Source: Acutalibacter muris
GTDB lineage: Bacteria; Bacillota; Clostridia; Oscillospirales; Acutalibacteraceae
Assembly: GCF_002201475.1 (NCBI RefSeq)
Contig: NZ_CP021422.1
Coordinates: forward strand, 3,286,001-3,350,000
DNA length: 64,000 bases
Reading direction: 5' to 3'
The notes under the pieces are model-generated. The model had not been told where the DNA came from. It did not search any database and saw only the letters and a program-made list of their open reading frames with translations. This document shows positions 24,928-33,920 of this stretch, in pieces (the first letter of the stretch is position 1; each line of letters opens with the position of its first letter). Position numbers and translations under genes: made by a program.

Positions 24928-26151
24928 ATGGCATATATTCAAAGGGGTCTCGAAAACAAATTAATGGCACTCTCAAAAGAGTATGCCTGCATTCTGCTCA
25001 CCGGCCCCCGGCAGGTGGGAAAGACAACTGTTTTGCGCACGCTTATGACAGACAGTCGGAAGTATGTGACGTTGGACGATTTGGAGGAGCGTGGCCTTGC
25101 GAAGCGAGACCCTGCTATGTTTCTGCAAATGCACCCCGCGCCGCTCATGATCGACGAAGTGCAGTACGCGCCGGAATTATTCACCTATATCAAAATTGAG
25201 ATAGACAAAGGGGCCGCGCCGGGCAGCTATTGGCTCACCGGCTCTCAGGCGTTCTCTGTTATGGAGCTGGCCCAGGAGTCTCTTGCGGGCCGCACGGCTG
25301 TCCTGCACATGACAAGCCTTTCGCAGCATGAGATTTTCGGGAGCGGAGACTGCCCGCCATTTACGCTGGAGCTCACCACTCTAAAAGTACGGGAAACCAC
25401 GCACCAGCCAGCCGGCATCAAAGAAATCTATGAGCGGATCTGGAATGGCTCCATGCCCGGCCTTATCAGTGGGAAGTTCACAGACCGGGATGTGTTCTAC
25501 TCCAGCTATCTGCAAACCTATATCGATCGGGACGTAAAGGAGCAGGTCCAACTCTCCGACCCGCTGCTGTTCCGGGATTTCGTCCGCGCCACAGCCTGCC
25601 GTGCGGGGCAGATGCTGAACCTCCACGACATCGCGGGGGATGTGGGCGTTTCCGATGACACGGCGAAACGCTGGCTGCAAGTATTGGAGAAGTCCGACAT
25701 TATCTTTTTGCTGCGGCCCTACTCCAACAATCTTTTGAAACGTACTGTGAAAACACCAAAGCTGTACTTCTTTGACACGGGTTTGGTGGCCTATCTGACC
25801 CGGTACTCCTCCCCGGAGATTTTGGCAAACGGCGCTATCAACGGAGCAATCCTGGAGAATTTCGTGGCGGCCGAGCTGCTGAAGTCCTACCATAACAACG
25901 GAAAAGAGTGTCTGCTCTGGTATTACCGTGACCGCAGCAGCAATGAGATCGACCTGGTCATCGAGAGTGATGGGCTGCTCCACCCGCTGGAGATCAAGCG
26001 CTCTGTCAATCCTGGCAGCGAGTTGACCGGCGTTTTTGGGCTGCTGGATAAGGCATCTATTCCGAGGGGGAAAGGCGCGATCCTCTGTATGCGGTCTACA
26101 CTTTCCGCCGTGGATTCTGAGAACTTCATTGTTCCGATATGGATGATATAA
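24928..26151 (+). CDS. ATPase with AAA_14 and DUF4143 domains
   Basis: A 407-residue protein. Walker A LLTGPRQVGKTTVLRT (about 22-37), Walker B PLMIDEVQYAPELF (about 71-84), and sensor YWLTGSQAF define the AAA_14 domain. DUF4143 follows from about residue 190 (YLQTYIDRDV..) and contains a restriction-nuclease-like core (YYRDRSSNEIDLVIES..PLEIKRS). Such proteins are widespread, poorly characterised, and often in accessory DNA. This one is monocistronic with its own promoter and terminator, in opposite orientation to its neighbours. Confidence 0.9.
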   Translation: MAYIQRGLENKLMALSKEYACILLTGPRQVGKTTVLRTLMTDSRKYVTLDDLEERGLAKRDPAMFLQMHPAPLMIDEVQYAPELFTYIKIEIDKGAAPGSYWLTGSQAFSVMELAQESLAGRTAVLHMTSLSQHEIFGSGDCPPFTLELTTLKVRETTHQPAGIKEIYERIWNGSMPGLISGKFTDRDVFYSSYLQTYIDRDVKEQVQLSDPLLFRDFVRATACRAGQMLNLHDIAGDVGVSDDTAKRWLQVLEKSDIIFLLRPYSNNLLKRTVKTPKLYFFDTGLVAYLTRYSSPEILANGAINGAILENFVAAELLKSYHNNGKECLLWYYRDRSSNEIDLVIESDGLLHPLEIKRSVNPGSELTGVFGLLDKASIPRGKGAILCMRSTLSAVDSENFIVPIWMI

Positions 26152-26183
26152 TTTGGAAAAATCACAAACAGTGTACGCATAAT

Positions 26184-26218
26184 AAAGCAGCGGCCCGATG
26201 CTCCCGGCCGCTGCTTTC
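26184..26218 (+). terminator. Terminator after the DUF4143 ATPase gene
   Basis: AAAGCAGCGGCC and GGCCGCTGCTTT form a perfect 12-base stem with a 10-base loop. T and A tracts on both sides allow bidirectional use with the converging HEAR gene. Confidence 0.8.
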
Positions 26219-26243
26219 CTGCACTTGATAGTGAAAATTCTTT

Positions 26244-26822
26244 TTACTTCTGGTGCTGCTCGATCTCCAATACATGTCCATCCACCAGAAAAACCCGTTC
26301 GCCACTACGCCCCATCTTGGGCATCAGGCCACAAAGTACCCTCAACTCATTCCACTTGCTGACCCCTAGCACCTTTGCCGTGTAATGCCAACAAGGAACG
26401 CCTTTCTGCCTCCGCCGGTCGAAATCTTCCTCGTTTATTGGCTGAATACGCTTATACTCTGCTATAAACATCTCCTTCAAGTCCACCGGCATCAGCCCTT
26501 TATAGCGACCCGAAAAACTGCCTTTGGCCCTAGGATAGTTATCCTCCAGCCATTTTCCAGCCGTCACCCCATATTGTCGGGCCACAACTGTATGGCGTGG
26601 AAGATACTCCACCGTATCCAGCTCTTTGACCTTGGGCGGGCGGCCGTGCTCCTTCATAAACCGCTCAACAGCCTCTCGAATAGCCTCATCCGTCCAAATC
26701 TTCCCCGGTATCCCATTTTGCATTTCCTTCAAGATAAGTATGGCTTTGCAGAGTTCTTGGGACAGGTCGGACTGTTTGTCTAAGTAGCCGAGTACCGTTG
26801 AGATGGCCTGTTTCCTGGTCAT
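26244..26822 (-). CDS. HEAR protein, copy 1 (homing-endonuclease-associated repeats)
   Basis: A 192-residue protein. Residues about 42-92 (WTDEAIREAVERFMKEHGRP, then PKVKEL..PRHTVVARQYG) and about 112-165 (DLKEMFIAEY..GVPCWHYTAKVLGVSKWNEL) match the HNH-associated repeat: helix-turn-helix units with the GRPP, short-loop, W..L pattern. No HNH or other nuclease motif is visible. The start is behind AAGGAGGCGCAAA. It is the most diverged of three paralogs in the island. The upstream bases CCGATGACGTTCCCTTGGGG are shared with the copy that interrupts sigG. Confidence 0.7.
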   Translation of the reverse strand: MTRKQAISTVLGYLDKQSDLSQELCKAILILKEMQNGIPGKIWTDEAIREAVERFMKEHGRPPKVKELDTVEYLPRHTVVARQYGVTAGKWLEDNYPRAKGSFSGRYKGLMPVDLKEMFIAEYKRIQPINEEDFDRRRQKGVPCWHYTAKVLGVSKWNELRVLCGLMPKMGRSGERVFLVDGHVLEIEQHQK

Positions 26823-27010
26823 TTTGCGCCTCCTTTCCTTTTCCCCAAGGGAACGTCATCGGGATGTCGAAAAGAGGGAGTTTCGCTCGCTGAGTCACGA
26901 AAAGTGGTCTATCATATATTTGTTTCCCCAATTATTACAGTTCAGGTATTAAACTGTTGTTTATTAGTAGTTATTCCCTTCAGAGCTATAGAACCATTCT
27001 GAAAATGGCT

Positions 27011-28000
27011 TCACCGAAATGGCCGATCTGACTTTGAAAGAATAAGCTTTCCTTCAATTGCAAGTTTTGAAAGTCTATAGCCATGAAGTGCTAGAAACAT
27101 CTGTAAATCTTTATCATTTGGCTGTAGTGTTGATTTGGGTCCAATTATAATTTCTTGTATTAGTGCATCCCTAATTGGCTCAAAGCTCAAATCAACATAA
27201 GATGAGATGCTACTTCCTTTAACCAAAAACTGATATGTGTTTCGAATAAATCCGCTCTGCTCCAGTCGATATTGATTTGTTTCCATTAGGCGATCGTGAT
27301 ATGCAGAAGCGTATCCTAAACGTCGGATTCTACCCAAAGGGTTATACACAAGCCTCCATTCAGCTTCCTCTGAGAAAAAACCGTCTTTAAAAAGTACCGA
27401 AAATTGTAATATTGTGCAAACCAAATTATTGATGACATTTTCAATCAAATTCACATTATGTATGTCGTCGCATGATTTCCATTTTCCATCAATTTCATTC
27501 CGCAAAAAGAATTCAATAGAATTGGCCAGCATATTCTGGTCATATATTATCTTCCCAAAAATGTATTGTGAACGAGTTTCAGCCTGTAGCTTAACAAAAT
27601 GCCTCGTATTAAACCCCAGTGCAACTCCTTTGCCATTATCATCATAGCGATCCCATTGACTAAGTAGATCCCTCTTTTCGGAGAAACAAATCGCATAGAA
27701 ATTCTTGGATAAATCCTCAAAAAAGCGATCAACAAGCTTTGATATAGTATCATCTCTAAACTGGTATGGAGTAGAAATAAGGTTATTGTAATCCGTTAAC
27801 ACATTTTTGGTTACATCCTTTAATACTGGAATTACATTGGTAATTTCAGTAGGATCATTTGATTTAGTTATGTTAGATAGACGTAAAGAACTCGTTTCTA
27901 AAATTGCGAGAAAGGATGTCATACTACAATAATGATAAACTACGTTAGGCATCTCGAGTGCCTTTTCGCGAGTAGTGAATAATTTTTCGCTAAGTAGCAT
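27011..28000 (-). CDS. DUF2971 protein, probable defence gene
   Basis: A 329-residue protein with VVYHYCSMTSFLAILETSSL near residue 20 and FYAICFSEKRDLLSQWDRYD near residue 100, signatures of DUF2971. The family is common in defence islands and is suspected to act in abortive infection, but its biochemistry is not settled. The gene is AT-rich compared with the conjugative backbone. It lies between HEAR copy 1 and an AbiH remnant. Confidence 0.75.
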   Translation of the reverse strand: MLLSEKLFTTREKALEMPNVVYHYCSMTSFLAILETSSLRLSNITKSNDPTEITNVIPVLKDVTKNVLTDYNNLISTPYQFRDDTISKLVDRFFEDLSKNFYAICFSEKRDLLSQWDRYDDNGKGVALGFNTRHFVKLQAETRSQYIFGKIIYDQNMLANSIEFFLRNEIDGKWKSCDDIHNVNLIENVINNLVCTILQFSVLFKDGFFSEEAEWRLVYNPLGRIRRLGYASAYHDRLMETNQYRLEQSGFIRNTYQFLVKGSSISSYVDLSFEPIRDALIQEIIIGPKSTLQPNDKDLQMFLALHGYRLSKLAIEGKLILSKSDRPFR

Positions 28001-28029
28001 ATTTCTTCTCCTTAGTTTTTAACAATAGT

Positions 28030-28309
28030 AAAGTGGGATTTCAATGCAAATTATTGATCCAAATATTATACTCGACCATTTTTCCAAGCTCGTCAAACAT
28101 CTCTCAATCATTGTCTTACATAAATTCATGATAAAACACGAAATTTCCACCAACACATTCTGACTCCTCTTGTACCTCACCACCAGCTGCCTGTGATTGA
28201 CCTAAAAGCGCCAATATTCCTCTACATACTTCAAGAAATGCTCATATTTTGTCGGCAATCCATGTGCTAGGTCAAAGCCATTTCCAATAACAAGGATATT
28301 CAAAATCAT
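28030..28309 (-). pseudogene. Degraded AbiH-family phage-defence gene
   Basis: ATG 28309 behind GAAGGGAA opens with LVIGNGFDLAHGLPTKYEHF, the diagnostic N-terminus of AbiH proteins, and stops after 35 codons. Scattered downstream fragments in other frames (FDELGKMVEYNIWINNL near 28040) resemble AbiH sequence around the conserved LW/IW helix. Most of the gene is deleted. This fills the gap between the DUF2971 and RloB genes. Confidence 0.7.
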
Positions 28310-28355
28310 TTCCCTTCTTCCAAATCAATATTCTGTGGCTGCTTTCTGCTATAAG

Positions 28356-29030
28356 TCAGTCATTCAAATATGGCTTCAGAACACAAATCAGCTCATGCAC
28401 TTTTGTGCCCGGTGCCGCAGTTGCAGGCGGTTTTCCCATATTCACTCTGTCCAGCAATCTTGCGTTGGCGATTGCCGAGTCCATATAAGGCCGGAGAATC
28501 TCAAACATATCTTTTCTATTTTTGGCATAGCTGCCCGCTCCAATCGGCTTTAGCTGTTGTGTGAGCTTTTGCTCATATGCTGTTCGGTTAATATCAGATT
28601 GCAAAAAGCAAAAATGAAGCAAATACCACAGTTCAATACATTGATTTGACCATATTGCATGATATACCGTTTCCTCAGTCGTTTCGGAATTACAAAGCTC
28701 AGCCGTCCTGTTGATGTGGTCAGCAGGAAAGTCATCAGTATCGTATACTACCCACACATGAGAGTAGCCATTGGCACTTTTTGCAACCCGTTGCTTTGCC
28801 CGCTCAAACAAGCTGAGTGTGTTATCACCTTCCCCGGATACATCCAGTTGAATACGGTCACGATATTTCTGATTGATTATATCTCTTATAGCTTGAAAAT
28901 AAAGCGGTTCAGTCTTTGTCCCTTCCGTCACGATAAGATGATATTCGGGTTGTATTTTGATTGGCTTGTCCCGACGGCGTTTCATCCAGTTCTTATTAAG
29001 GTCGCCCTTCTTTGGCGGTTTCAAGCTCAT
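28356..29030 (-). CDS. rloB: RloB-family protein (Toprim-like), AbiL-type defence partner
   Basis: A 224-residue protein: IVTEGTKTEPLYFQAIRD near residue 33 and VWVVYDTDDFPADHINRT near residue 92 match the RloB domain, which has a Toprim-like fold with the E...DxD acidic pattern and is a probable nuclease. It starts four bases inside the end of the ATPase gene upstream, so both are cotranslated. The pair corresponds to RloA/RloB, also known from the abortive-infection system AbiL. Confidence 0.85.
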   Translation of the reverse strand: MSLKPPKKGDLNKNWMKRRRDKPIKIQPEYHLIVTEGTKTEPLYFQAIRDIINQKYRDRIQLDVSGEGDNTLSLFERAKQRVAKSANGYSHVWVVYDTDDFPADHINRTAELCNSETTEETVYHAIWSNQCIELWYLLHFCFLQSDINRTAYEQKLTQQLKPIGAGSYAKNRKDMFEILRPYMDSAIANARLLDRVNMGKPPATAAPGTKVHELICVLKPYLND

Positions 29031-30235
29031 GTCCAGTTCTCCTTCGCCAACATATTGGATAGGTACGGATCGGCACCGTAGCGGCCCTCCAGATACTGTT
29101 TGTCAAAGGCGGCTGTGCTATTAACACGCTCATTGTCCTCACGCCGTATCTCATAGAGCGAGTAGATCTCACTCTCGTGGTTCTCGTTGAGAGCTGCAAA
29201 CCATATTTCATCTCTACGAAATACCGTATTTTTCATAGTTGTCATGTCATGAGAGGTAAAAAGCAATTGGGCTCCTTTTTTATTGATATTTTTGTTCTTG
29301 AATAAGGATATAACATACCGTAGAAGTTTCGGGTGCAGCTTCGCGTCCAATTCGTCAATAACTACCAATCTGCCATCCTGTAGCGCCTGCAAAATCAACG
29401 GTAAAATACTGATAAGCTTTCTCGTCCCATCGGATTCTTCTTCAAAACGCATTTCATAGCACTTGTTATTTATAGTGCGCTGAGTATAAAGCTGGGAACC
29501 CTCTTCATCCAATCGATATCCAGTCATATCAATCCCCATATCATTGAGCGCGTGAATGATCTTGTCCTGCACAATGTTACTGGCTGGAAACAATACTTTG
29601 CTTTCAATGGCCGGATTTGCATAGTTCAAAGTTAAACAGGATTCAAACCATGTCTGTACTTCGGCAATTTTGGGAATGTCGTAAGTTATAGCAAGGAACG
29701 TAAGATAGGGCATCTTAGGATTAACGGAACGGCTGATACTGGATTTGCTTATGCTAGGCCCCAAAACAATCTCAGTTCCTTCACGCTCATAAATAGTACC
29801 TGTTTTCTTCCCACCGAGGCTTCTCCAATATAAGCTTTCTGATACTATCACATCGTCCAACACTGCTAAATAGTAACAATACTCATGTGTACCCTGACGA
29901 AAAAACAGCTTAAATTCTGTAGGGCTATTCACAGTTTCCTCACTGAATATAAAGGGGGAATAACCACTTCGCTGCTGGACAATGGGTGACACTCTGGTCT
30001 TTTTCAAATCTTGAATCGGTTTCACAACAGTGGATATTAAGCAGGCAAGGGCTTGCAAAAGGTTCGATTTGCCGCCCCCATTTGGTCCATAGATAACCCC
30101 AACGGGCAGCAAATCATCAGATTTACCACAGGAGATCAAAGAATCTGCAAACTCTGGGATAGCTGTCGCTTGAAAATCAAAGGTAGTTTCAGACTTATAT
30201 GACCGGAAATTCTGAAAAGAAAACTGACAAAGCAT
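29027..30235 (-). CDS. rloA: RloA-type AAA ATPase of an AbiL-like system
   Basis: Starting at ATG 30235 (MLCQFSFQNFRSYKSETTF) behind GGGAGG, 402 residues. The N-terminal FQNFRSY, Walker A VIYGPNGGGKSNLLQAL, signature region EESDGTRKLISILP and Walker B DGRLVVIDELDAKLHP followed by LFTSHD define the SMC/OLD-like ABC ATPase. It probably senses infection and controls the RloB nuclease. The gene is complete and RloB follows with an ATGA overlap. Confidence 0.85.
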   Translation of the reverse strand: MLCQFSFQNFRSYKSETTFDFQATAIPEFADSLISCGKSDDLLPVGVIYGPNGGGKSNLLQALACLISTVVKPIQDLKKTRVSPIVQQRSGYSPFIFSEETVNSPTEFKLFFRQGTHEYCYYLAVLDDVIVSESLYWRSLGGKKTGTIYEREGTEIVLGPSISKSSISRSVNPKMPYLTFLAITYDIPKIAEVQTWFESCLTLNYANPAIESKVLFPASNIVQDKIIHALNDMGIDMTGYRLDEEGSQLYTQRTINNKCYEMRFEEESDGTRKLISILPLILQALQDGRLVVIDELDAKLHPKLLRYVISLFKNKNINKKGAQLLFTSHDMTTMKNTVFRRDEIWFAALNENHESEIYSLYEIRREDNERVNSTAAFDKQYLEGRYGADPYLSNMLAKENWT

Positions 30236-30409
30236 AATTGAAGCCTCCCTTCTTACTAACCATATTGTACCCGTATCTTTTGCCAAAGTCAAGGTTTATA
30301 GCCGATTTCAGAAAAATATTTTTTGAAATAGAGTTTATAACCCAAAAAGTCCACAAAACAGGGAGATGCACGATGGCAACTCCCCGTTCTGACTATATCC
30401 CAGACATCA

Positions 30410-30994
30410 TCATGTGTCCTGTTTTACGTGTTCAACCTCCAGCACATGCCCATCCACCAGAAAAATCCTCTCACCACTGCGTCCCACCTTGGGCATCACT
30501 CCGCAAAGTTCTCGTAGCTCATTCCATCTGTCAACTTCCAGCTGCTTTGCCATGTAATGCCAACTGGGAACACCGTCCTGCCTCCGCCGGTCGAAATCTT
30601 CCTCGCTTGATGGGGCTAAGCGCTTATACTCTGCGATGAACATCTCTTTCAAATCTTCCGGCGTCAGCCCCTTATAGCGGCCTGACAGACTTCCTTTGGC
30701 TCCGGGGTAGTTCTTCTCCAGCCACTTCCCCGCCGTCATCCCATACTGTCTGGCCACGACAGGGTGGGGAGGAAGGTACTCCACCGTATCCAGTTCCTTT
30801 ACCTTGGGTGGACGGCCATGTTCCTCCATGAATCGCTCAACAGCCTCCCGGATAGCCTCATCCGTCCAAATCTTCCCCGGCATCCCATTTCGCATTTCCT
30901 TAAGGATAAGTATTGCCTTGCAGAGTTCTTGGGGCAGGTCGGGCTGCCGGTCTAAGTAGCCGAGCACTGCGGAAATGGCCTGTTTCCTGGTCAT
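30410..30994 (-). CDS. HEAR protein, copy 2
   Basis: A 194-residue paralog of the 26244 and 36738 proteins with the same two HEAR repeats. Bases 30446-30890 are identical to 36771-37215, while the C-terminal few residues and the region beyond the stop differ. The start follows GGAGACGCAAA, and upstream CCGATGACATTCCCTTGGGG is the same junction sequence found at the sigG break. It separates the RloAB cassette from the HipA/AAA-CBASS cassette. Confidence 0.7.
   Translation of the reverse strand: MTRKQAISAVLGYLDRQPDLPQELCKAILILKEMRNGMPGKIWTDEAIREAVERFMEEHGRPPKVKELDTVEYLPPHPVVARQYGMTAGKWLEKNYPGAKGSLSGRYKGLTPEDLKEMFIAEYKRLAPSSEEDFDRRRQDGVPSWHYMAKQLEVDRWNELRELCGVMPKVGRSGERIFLVDGHVLEVEHVKQDT
30446..30890 (-). 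repeat. Direct repeat, 445 identical bases (left copy)
   Basis: By eye this stretch is identical to 36771-37215, inside HEAR copies 2 and 3, in the same orientation and 6325 bases apart. Recombination between them would loop out the HipA-like, AAA and CBASS genes. Confidence 0.85.
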
Positions 30995-31148
30995 TTTGCG
31001 TCTCCTTCCCTTTTCCCCAAGGGAATGTCATCGGCGTGTCGAAAAGGGAAAGATTCAGTAAATGGAAGCATGAAAGTTGTCGACAAAAATCTATGGCAAA
31101 TTGAAATAGCCTCAGACGGCACAGGAATAATCAACTATACTAATGGTC

Positions 31149-32282
31149 TCACTCCAAAAGCATATGAGCCCTTTTATGAATTACTTTTTCGATTAAGGCA
31201 AGCCGCTCCTCTGACAGATTATATGCAGGATTTTTGCGGAACCGGAAGTTAAGCAGACGGCGTAGGTATCCCCTGTGTTCAGAGGTTAATACCTGCTTCG
31301 CCGTTCCAATAAAGTCGTCATAGACAGCAGGATAAAGGCCAGAAGCGTATTTATCCAATGTTTCCAGAGAAGTGAAATCATCTCGTCCCGCAAAATTGAA
31401 CAACGAATTACCATGGTCAAATAGAGGCGCAGGCGCGACAATTTGGTTGAGCTTATTATCAATCAAGAAACCGAAGTTGCCAAGATGTCGGTCCACATTA
31501 CAAATCACTGCATCAAATACCAGCATATCAGCGAGAGCACTATCATAAGCAGGGCCAAGTTTATGATAATATGCCCGAACTGCATCCATACCTCCAGAAG
31601 TAACAACATGACCCACGGGCATATAACCATGCTGTTTACTGGTAAATAACTCACAGGTAGAGCATAGTTGGTTCTTCCACTTGGAAAGACCATAAGTTAC
31701 CGCTTCAACATTCAACTTGTCTGCGATCTGTTTTGCGTAATACTCAGAATAGGGCTCATTCCCTGTGTTAGAAGCCCCAGAGGTGCCGCCTTTATAAAGA
31801 AGTATCTTCCCATCCCTTCTGCGCCAGCACTTCGGAAGCATACCGTTTGTGGTAAACTCCGGGCTTGAAATTAAGGAGCTGCGTATATCACTTCCGTAAC
31901 CAGTAAAAGCGATGAGCGCCAATACTCCTGTAAATCGGTTGTCATATAAGTTGAACTTTTCAAAAGTCCCTGGAAACCCTTCTTCGACAATCCAATAACA
32001 ATCATTCAAAGACAACCCCTTAGAAACTTGAAGAATATTCATAGGGCGATTCAGACTTAACCCGCACTTACTGAGGAAATTGTGGACATAAGCCCGATTT
32101 TTGGGGACGGTTCGGTGGCGTAGCCATTTCTGAACACTTTCATTGGTGGGGAGCATATCAAGGGGCAATAGATCTCGCTTGTCCATGTCCTGCCAGATTA
32201 TTTCGACTTCTGGAGAATTTGTGTCCTCAGAAGCAGAGAAACGCAGCAAAGGCGTATCAAAATGTCGGAGTTCATAAATCAT
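31149..32282 (-). CDS. HipA-like serine/threonine kinase
   Basis: ATG 32282 is ten bases from GGAG; 377 residues. Kinase features are KGLSLNDCYWI..F..FNLYDN, the nucleotide-binding ILLYKGG, and the catalytic/metal segments CNVDRHLGNFGFL and APLFDHGNSLF, which match the HipA C-terminal fold. HipA kinases phosphorylate tRNA synthetases or other targets, and HipA-like kinases also occur in phage-defence sets. No HipB-type XRE antitoxin is adjacent. It follows an AAA ATPase gene by about 56 bases, so the two probably form one system. Confidence 0.75.
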   Translation of the reverse strand: MIYELRHFDTPLLRFSASEDTNSPEVEIIWQDMDKRDLLPLDMLPTNESVQKWLRHRTVPKNRAYVHNFLSKCGLSLNRPMNILQVSKGLSLNDCYWIVEEGFPGTFEKFNLYDNRFTGVLALIAFTGYGSDIRSSLISSPEFTTNGMLPKCWRRRDGKILLYKGGTSGASNTGNEPYSEYYAKQIADKLNVEAVTYGLSKWKNQLCSTCELFTSKQHGYMPVGHVVTSGGMDAVRAYYHKLGPAYDSALADMLVFDAVICNVDRHLGNFGFLIDNKLNQIVAPAPLFDHGNSLFNFAGRDDFTSLETLDKYASGLYPAVYDDFIGTAKQVLTSEHRGYLRRLLNFRFRKNPAYNLSEERLALIEKVIHKRAHMLLE

Positions 32283-32338
32283 GTACACATTTCTCCTTTT
32301 TCAGATGCCAAATGCAATAGCAACCATTGGTTATGCAA

Positions 32339-33691
32339 CTACAACTTGAATTGCGGAATTGCCCCGTATTTCCCTTCAAAATATGATTTGCATACTTTTT
32401 TATCAAAACGTTCTCCAAAAGAATCCATAGAATAATAAGCCGATCGGCCAGTTTCATCTTTATTCACAAAGCCAATTTCATCTTTCCTCAACAAGTCAAA
32501 ATCCATCAGCTTTGACTCATGGGTTGTGACAATTAACTGGATATTACGTTCTTCTGCCAGCTGAAGATACTGTTGGACAAAGTTATACGTCAGCAATGGA
32601 TGCAGCCTTCGATTGATTTCATCAATGATATATACTCGTTCCGTATCTCGGCAAAGAAGAACTTCAATTAAGTCCAATAAGCGAACTGTACCATCTGATT
32701 CTTCCGCCAAAGAAAACATTGCACTGGTCTGTTCGTGTTCCATTTCCAGAGTTTGGCATGTGATATTATCTTCTTTTAAGTTCAAAAAGAACATAGAGTT
32801 GTCTGCTAAAGAGCGGATAACCACTGATGGAATCTTTGAAATCCCGGATTTTTCGTAATACTTCTTTTCCTCGTTAAGAGCATTGGACATTTCTTCCACG
32901 ACGTCTTCCGGAACATCAGCCAGTACTTTTTCTAAAGGAATATCGATAATCCGAAATTTTGATATACCGGTTCCAAAGGCATGCAGCAGTTTTCCAATCT
33001 TATCTACACCGTCTGAATCCGACAGATAAGAATAGCTTGTCACTGGCCGGTCGGGATAATTCACACTAAGCTTGAATTTGAACCAGTTATAAATATCCTT
33101 ATAGATGTTAATGGGGGAATCCGATTGATACAGCCCACTCTTGTTTTGATTCATAAGCCGTAAAAAAAGTACGGAGCCGTCCTGGCAAACATCTTCCGCA
33201 TATATCTTGAGACGGTCATTTAGAGTTGGCTCCTTAAAATAAGTATCCACCTCATAATTCCCTGAAACGACATCTCTTGAAAAAACGGTTTTATAAGTGG
33301 AACCATATTTATGCTGCCGCAAATATTCTCTGGTAATCGTCCCCTTACTGATTAGCATGAAAAAGCCATATACATATTTTGAGTTCCCAACTTTTATTGT
33401 AAACTCAAAATGCGAAGGTACACCGGCGTTTTTTTCATCGACCCGACAAAAGTCATTCTTAGCATTTTTAGGAATATCTGTAACGATTATTTCTTGAGCA
33501 AAGGCAAAAGCCTCCAGGAAATTAGATTTCCCAGATGCATTGGCCCCATAAATTGCCATAAATTTCAAAAGCTTGAATTTCCCATCTGTATAGACCCGCG
33601 AAAGGTTGTTGCGGACTTTCCCTGCCTCCATAGAGAACACTTGCTCATTTTCAAATGATCTGAAATTACTTACCCTAAACTCTGCAAGCAT
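32339..33691 (-). CDS. AAA family ATPase (AAA_15/OLD-like), partner of the HipA-like kinase
   Basis: A 450-residue protein starting at ATG 33691 behind AGGAGG. It has EFRVSNFRSFENEQVFSMEA, Walker A AIYGANASGKSNFLEAF, signature EESDGTVRLLDLIEVL and Walker B VYIIDEINRRLHP followed by LIVTTHES. It ends with YFEGKYGAIPQF, as does the RloA-type ATPase at 29027. Stand-alone ATPases of this group act as sensors in defence systems. A promoter (33716-33744) precedes it and the kinase gene follows on the same strand. Confidence 0.8.
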   Translation of the reverse strand: MLAEFRVSNFRSFENEQVFSMEAGKVRNNLSRVYTDGKFKLLKFMAIYGANASGKSNFLEAFAFAQEIIVTDIPKNAKNDFCRVDEKNAGVPSHFEFTIKVGNSKYVYGFFMLISKGTITREYLRQHKYGSTYKTVFSRDVVSGNYEVDTYFKEPTLNDRLKIYAEDVCQDGSVLFLRLMNQNKSGLYQSDSPINIYKDIYNWFKFKLSVNYPDRPVTSYSYLSDSDGVDKIGKLLHAFGTGISKFRIIDIPLEKVLADVPEDVVEEMSNALNEEKKYYEKSGISKIPSVVIRSLADNSMFFLNLKEDNITCQTLEMEHEQTSAMFSLAEESDGTVRLLDLIEVLLCRDTERVYIIDEINRRLHPLLTYNFVQQYLQLAEERNIQLIVTTHESKLMDFDLLRKDEIGFVNKDETGRSAYYSMDSFGERFDKKVCKSYFEGKYGAIPQFKL

Positions 33692-33715
33692 AAAAGCGCC
33701 TCCTAATCAATTTTA

Positions 33716-33744
33716 ATGGTACACGATTTTATCTCAATTGTCAA
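33716..33744 (-). promoter_or_regulatory. Promoter of the AAA ATPase/HipA-like operon
   Basis: On the minus strand TTGACA (33739-33744), 17 bases, TACCAT (33716-33721), 25 bases before the start codon. It is divergent from the CBASS promoter about 75 bases away. Confidence 0.65.
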
Positions 33745-33817
33745 GGGAAACTTGCGAAAATTCCTCGGAATTTATGCTTGATTTGGTGATTTTTTCACAT
33801 AATCCCGGAAATTCCTC

Positions 33818-33846
33818 TTGACAAAGGTCCTCTTCAGTGTTATACT
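33818..33846 (+). promoter_or_regulatory. CBASS operon promoter
   Basis: TTGACA (33818-33823), 17 bases, TATACT (33841-33846), a near-consensus sigma-A promoter. Palindromic sequences surround it: GTTCCGGGAAC just downstream and two copies of AAATTCCTC just upstream, which could bind a regulator. Confidence 0.85.
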
Positions 33847-33920
33847 AAGAGAGTTCCGGGAACCCCCACACCCTCAGGGAGACTCAGCGAGGAAATTTTT
33901 ATACGAAAGGATCTGATTCT

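Noticed and set aside
31070..31252. Small plus-strand frame (MKVVDKNLWQIEIASDGTGI..)
   Set aside because: It has a plausible composition but its 3' half is antisense to the HipA-like gene, and no clear RBS or family was found.
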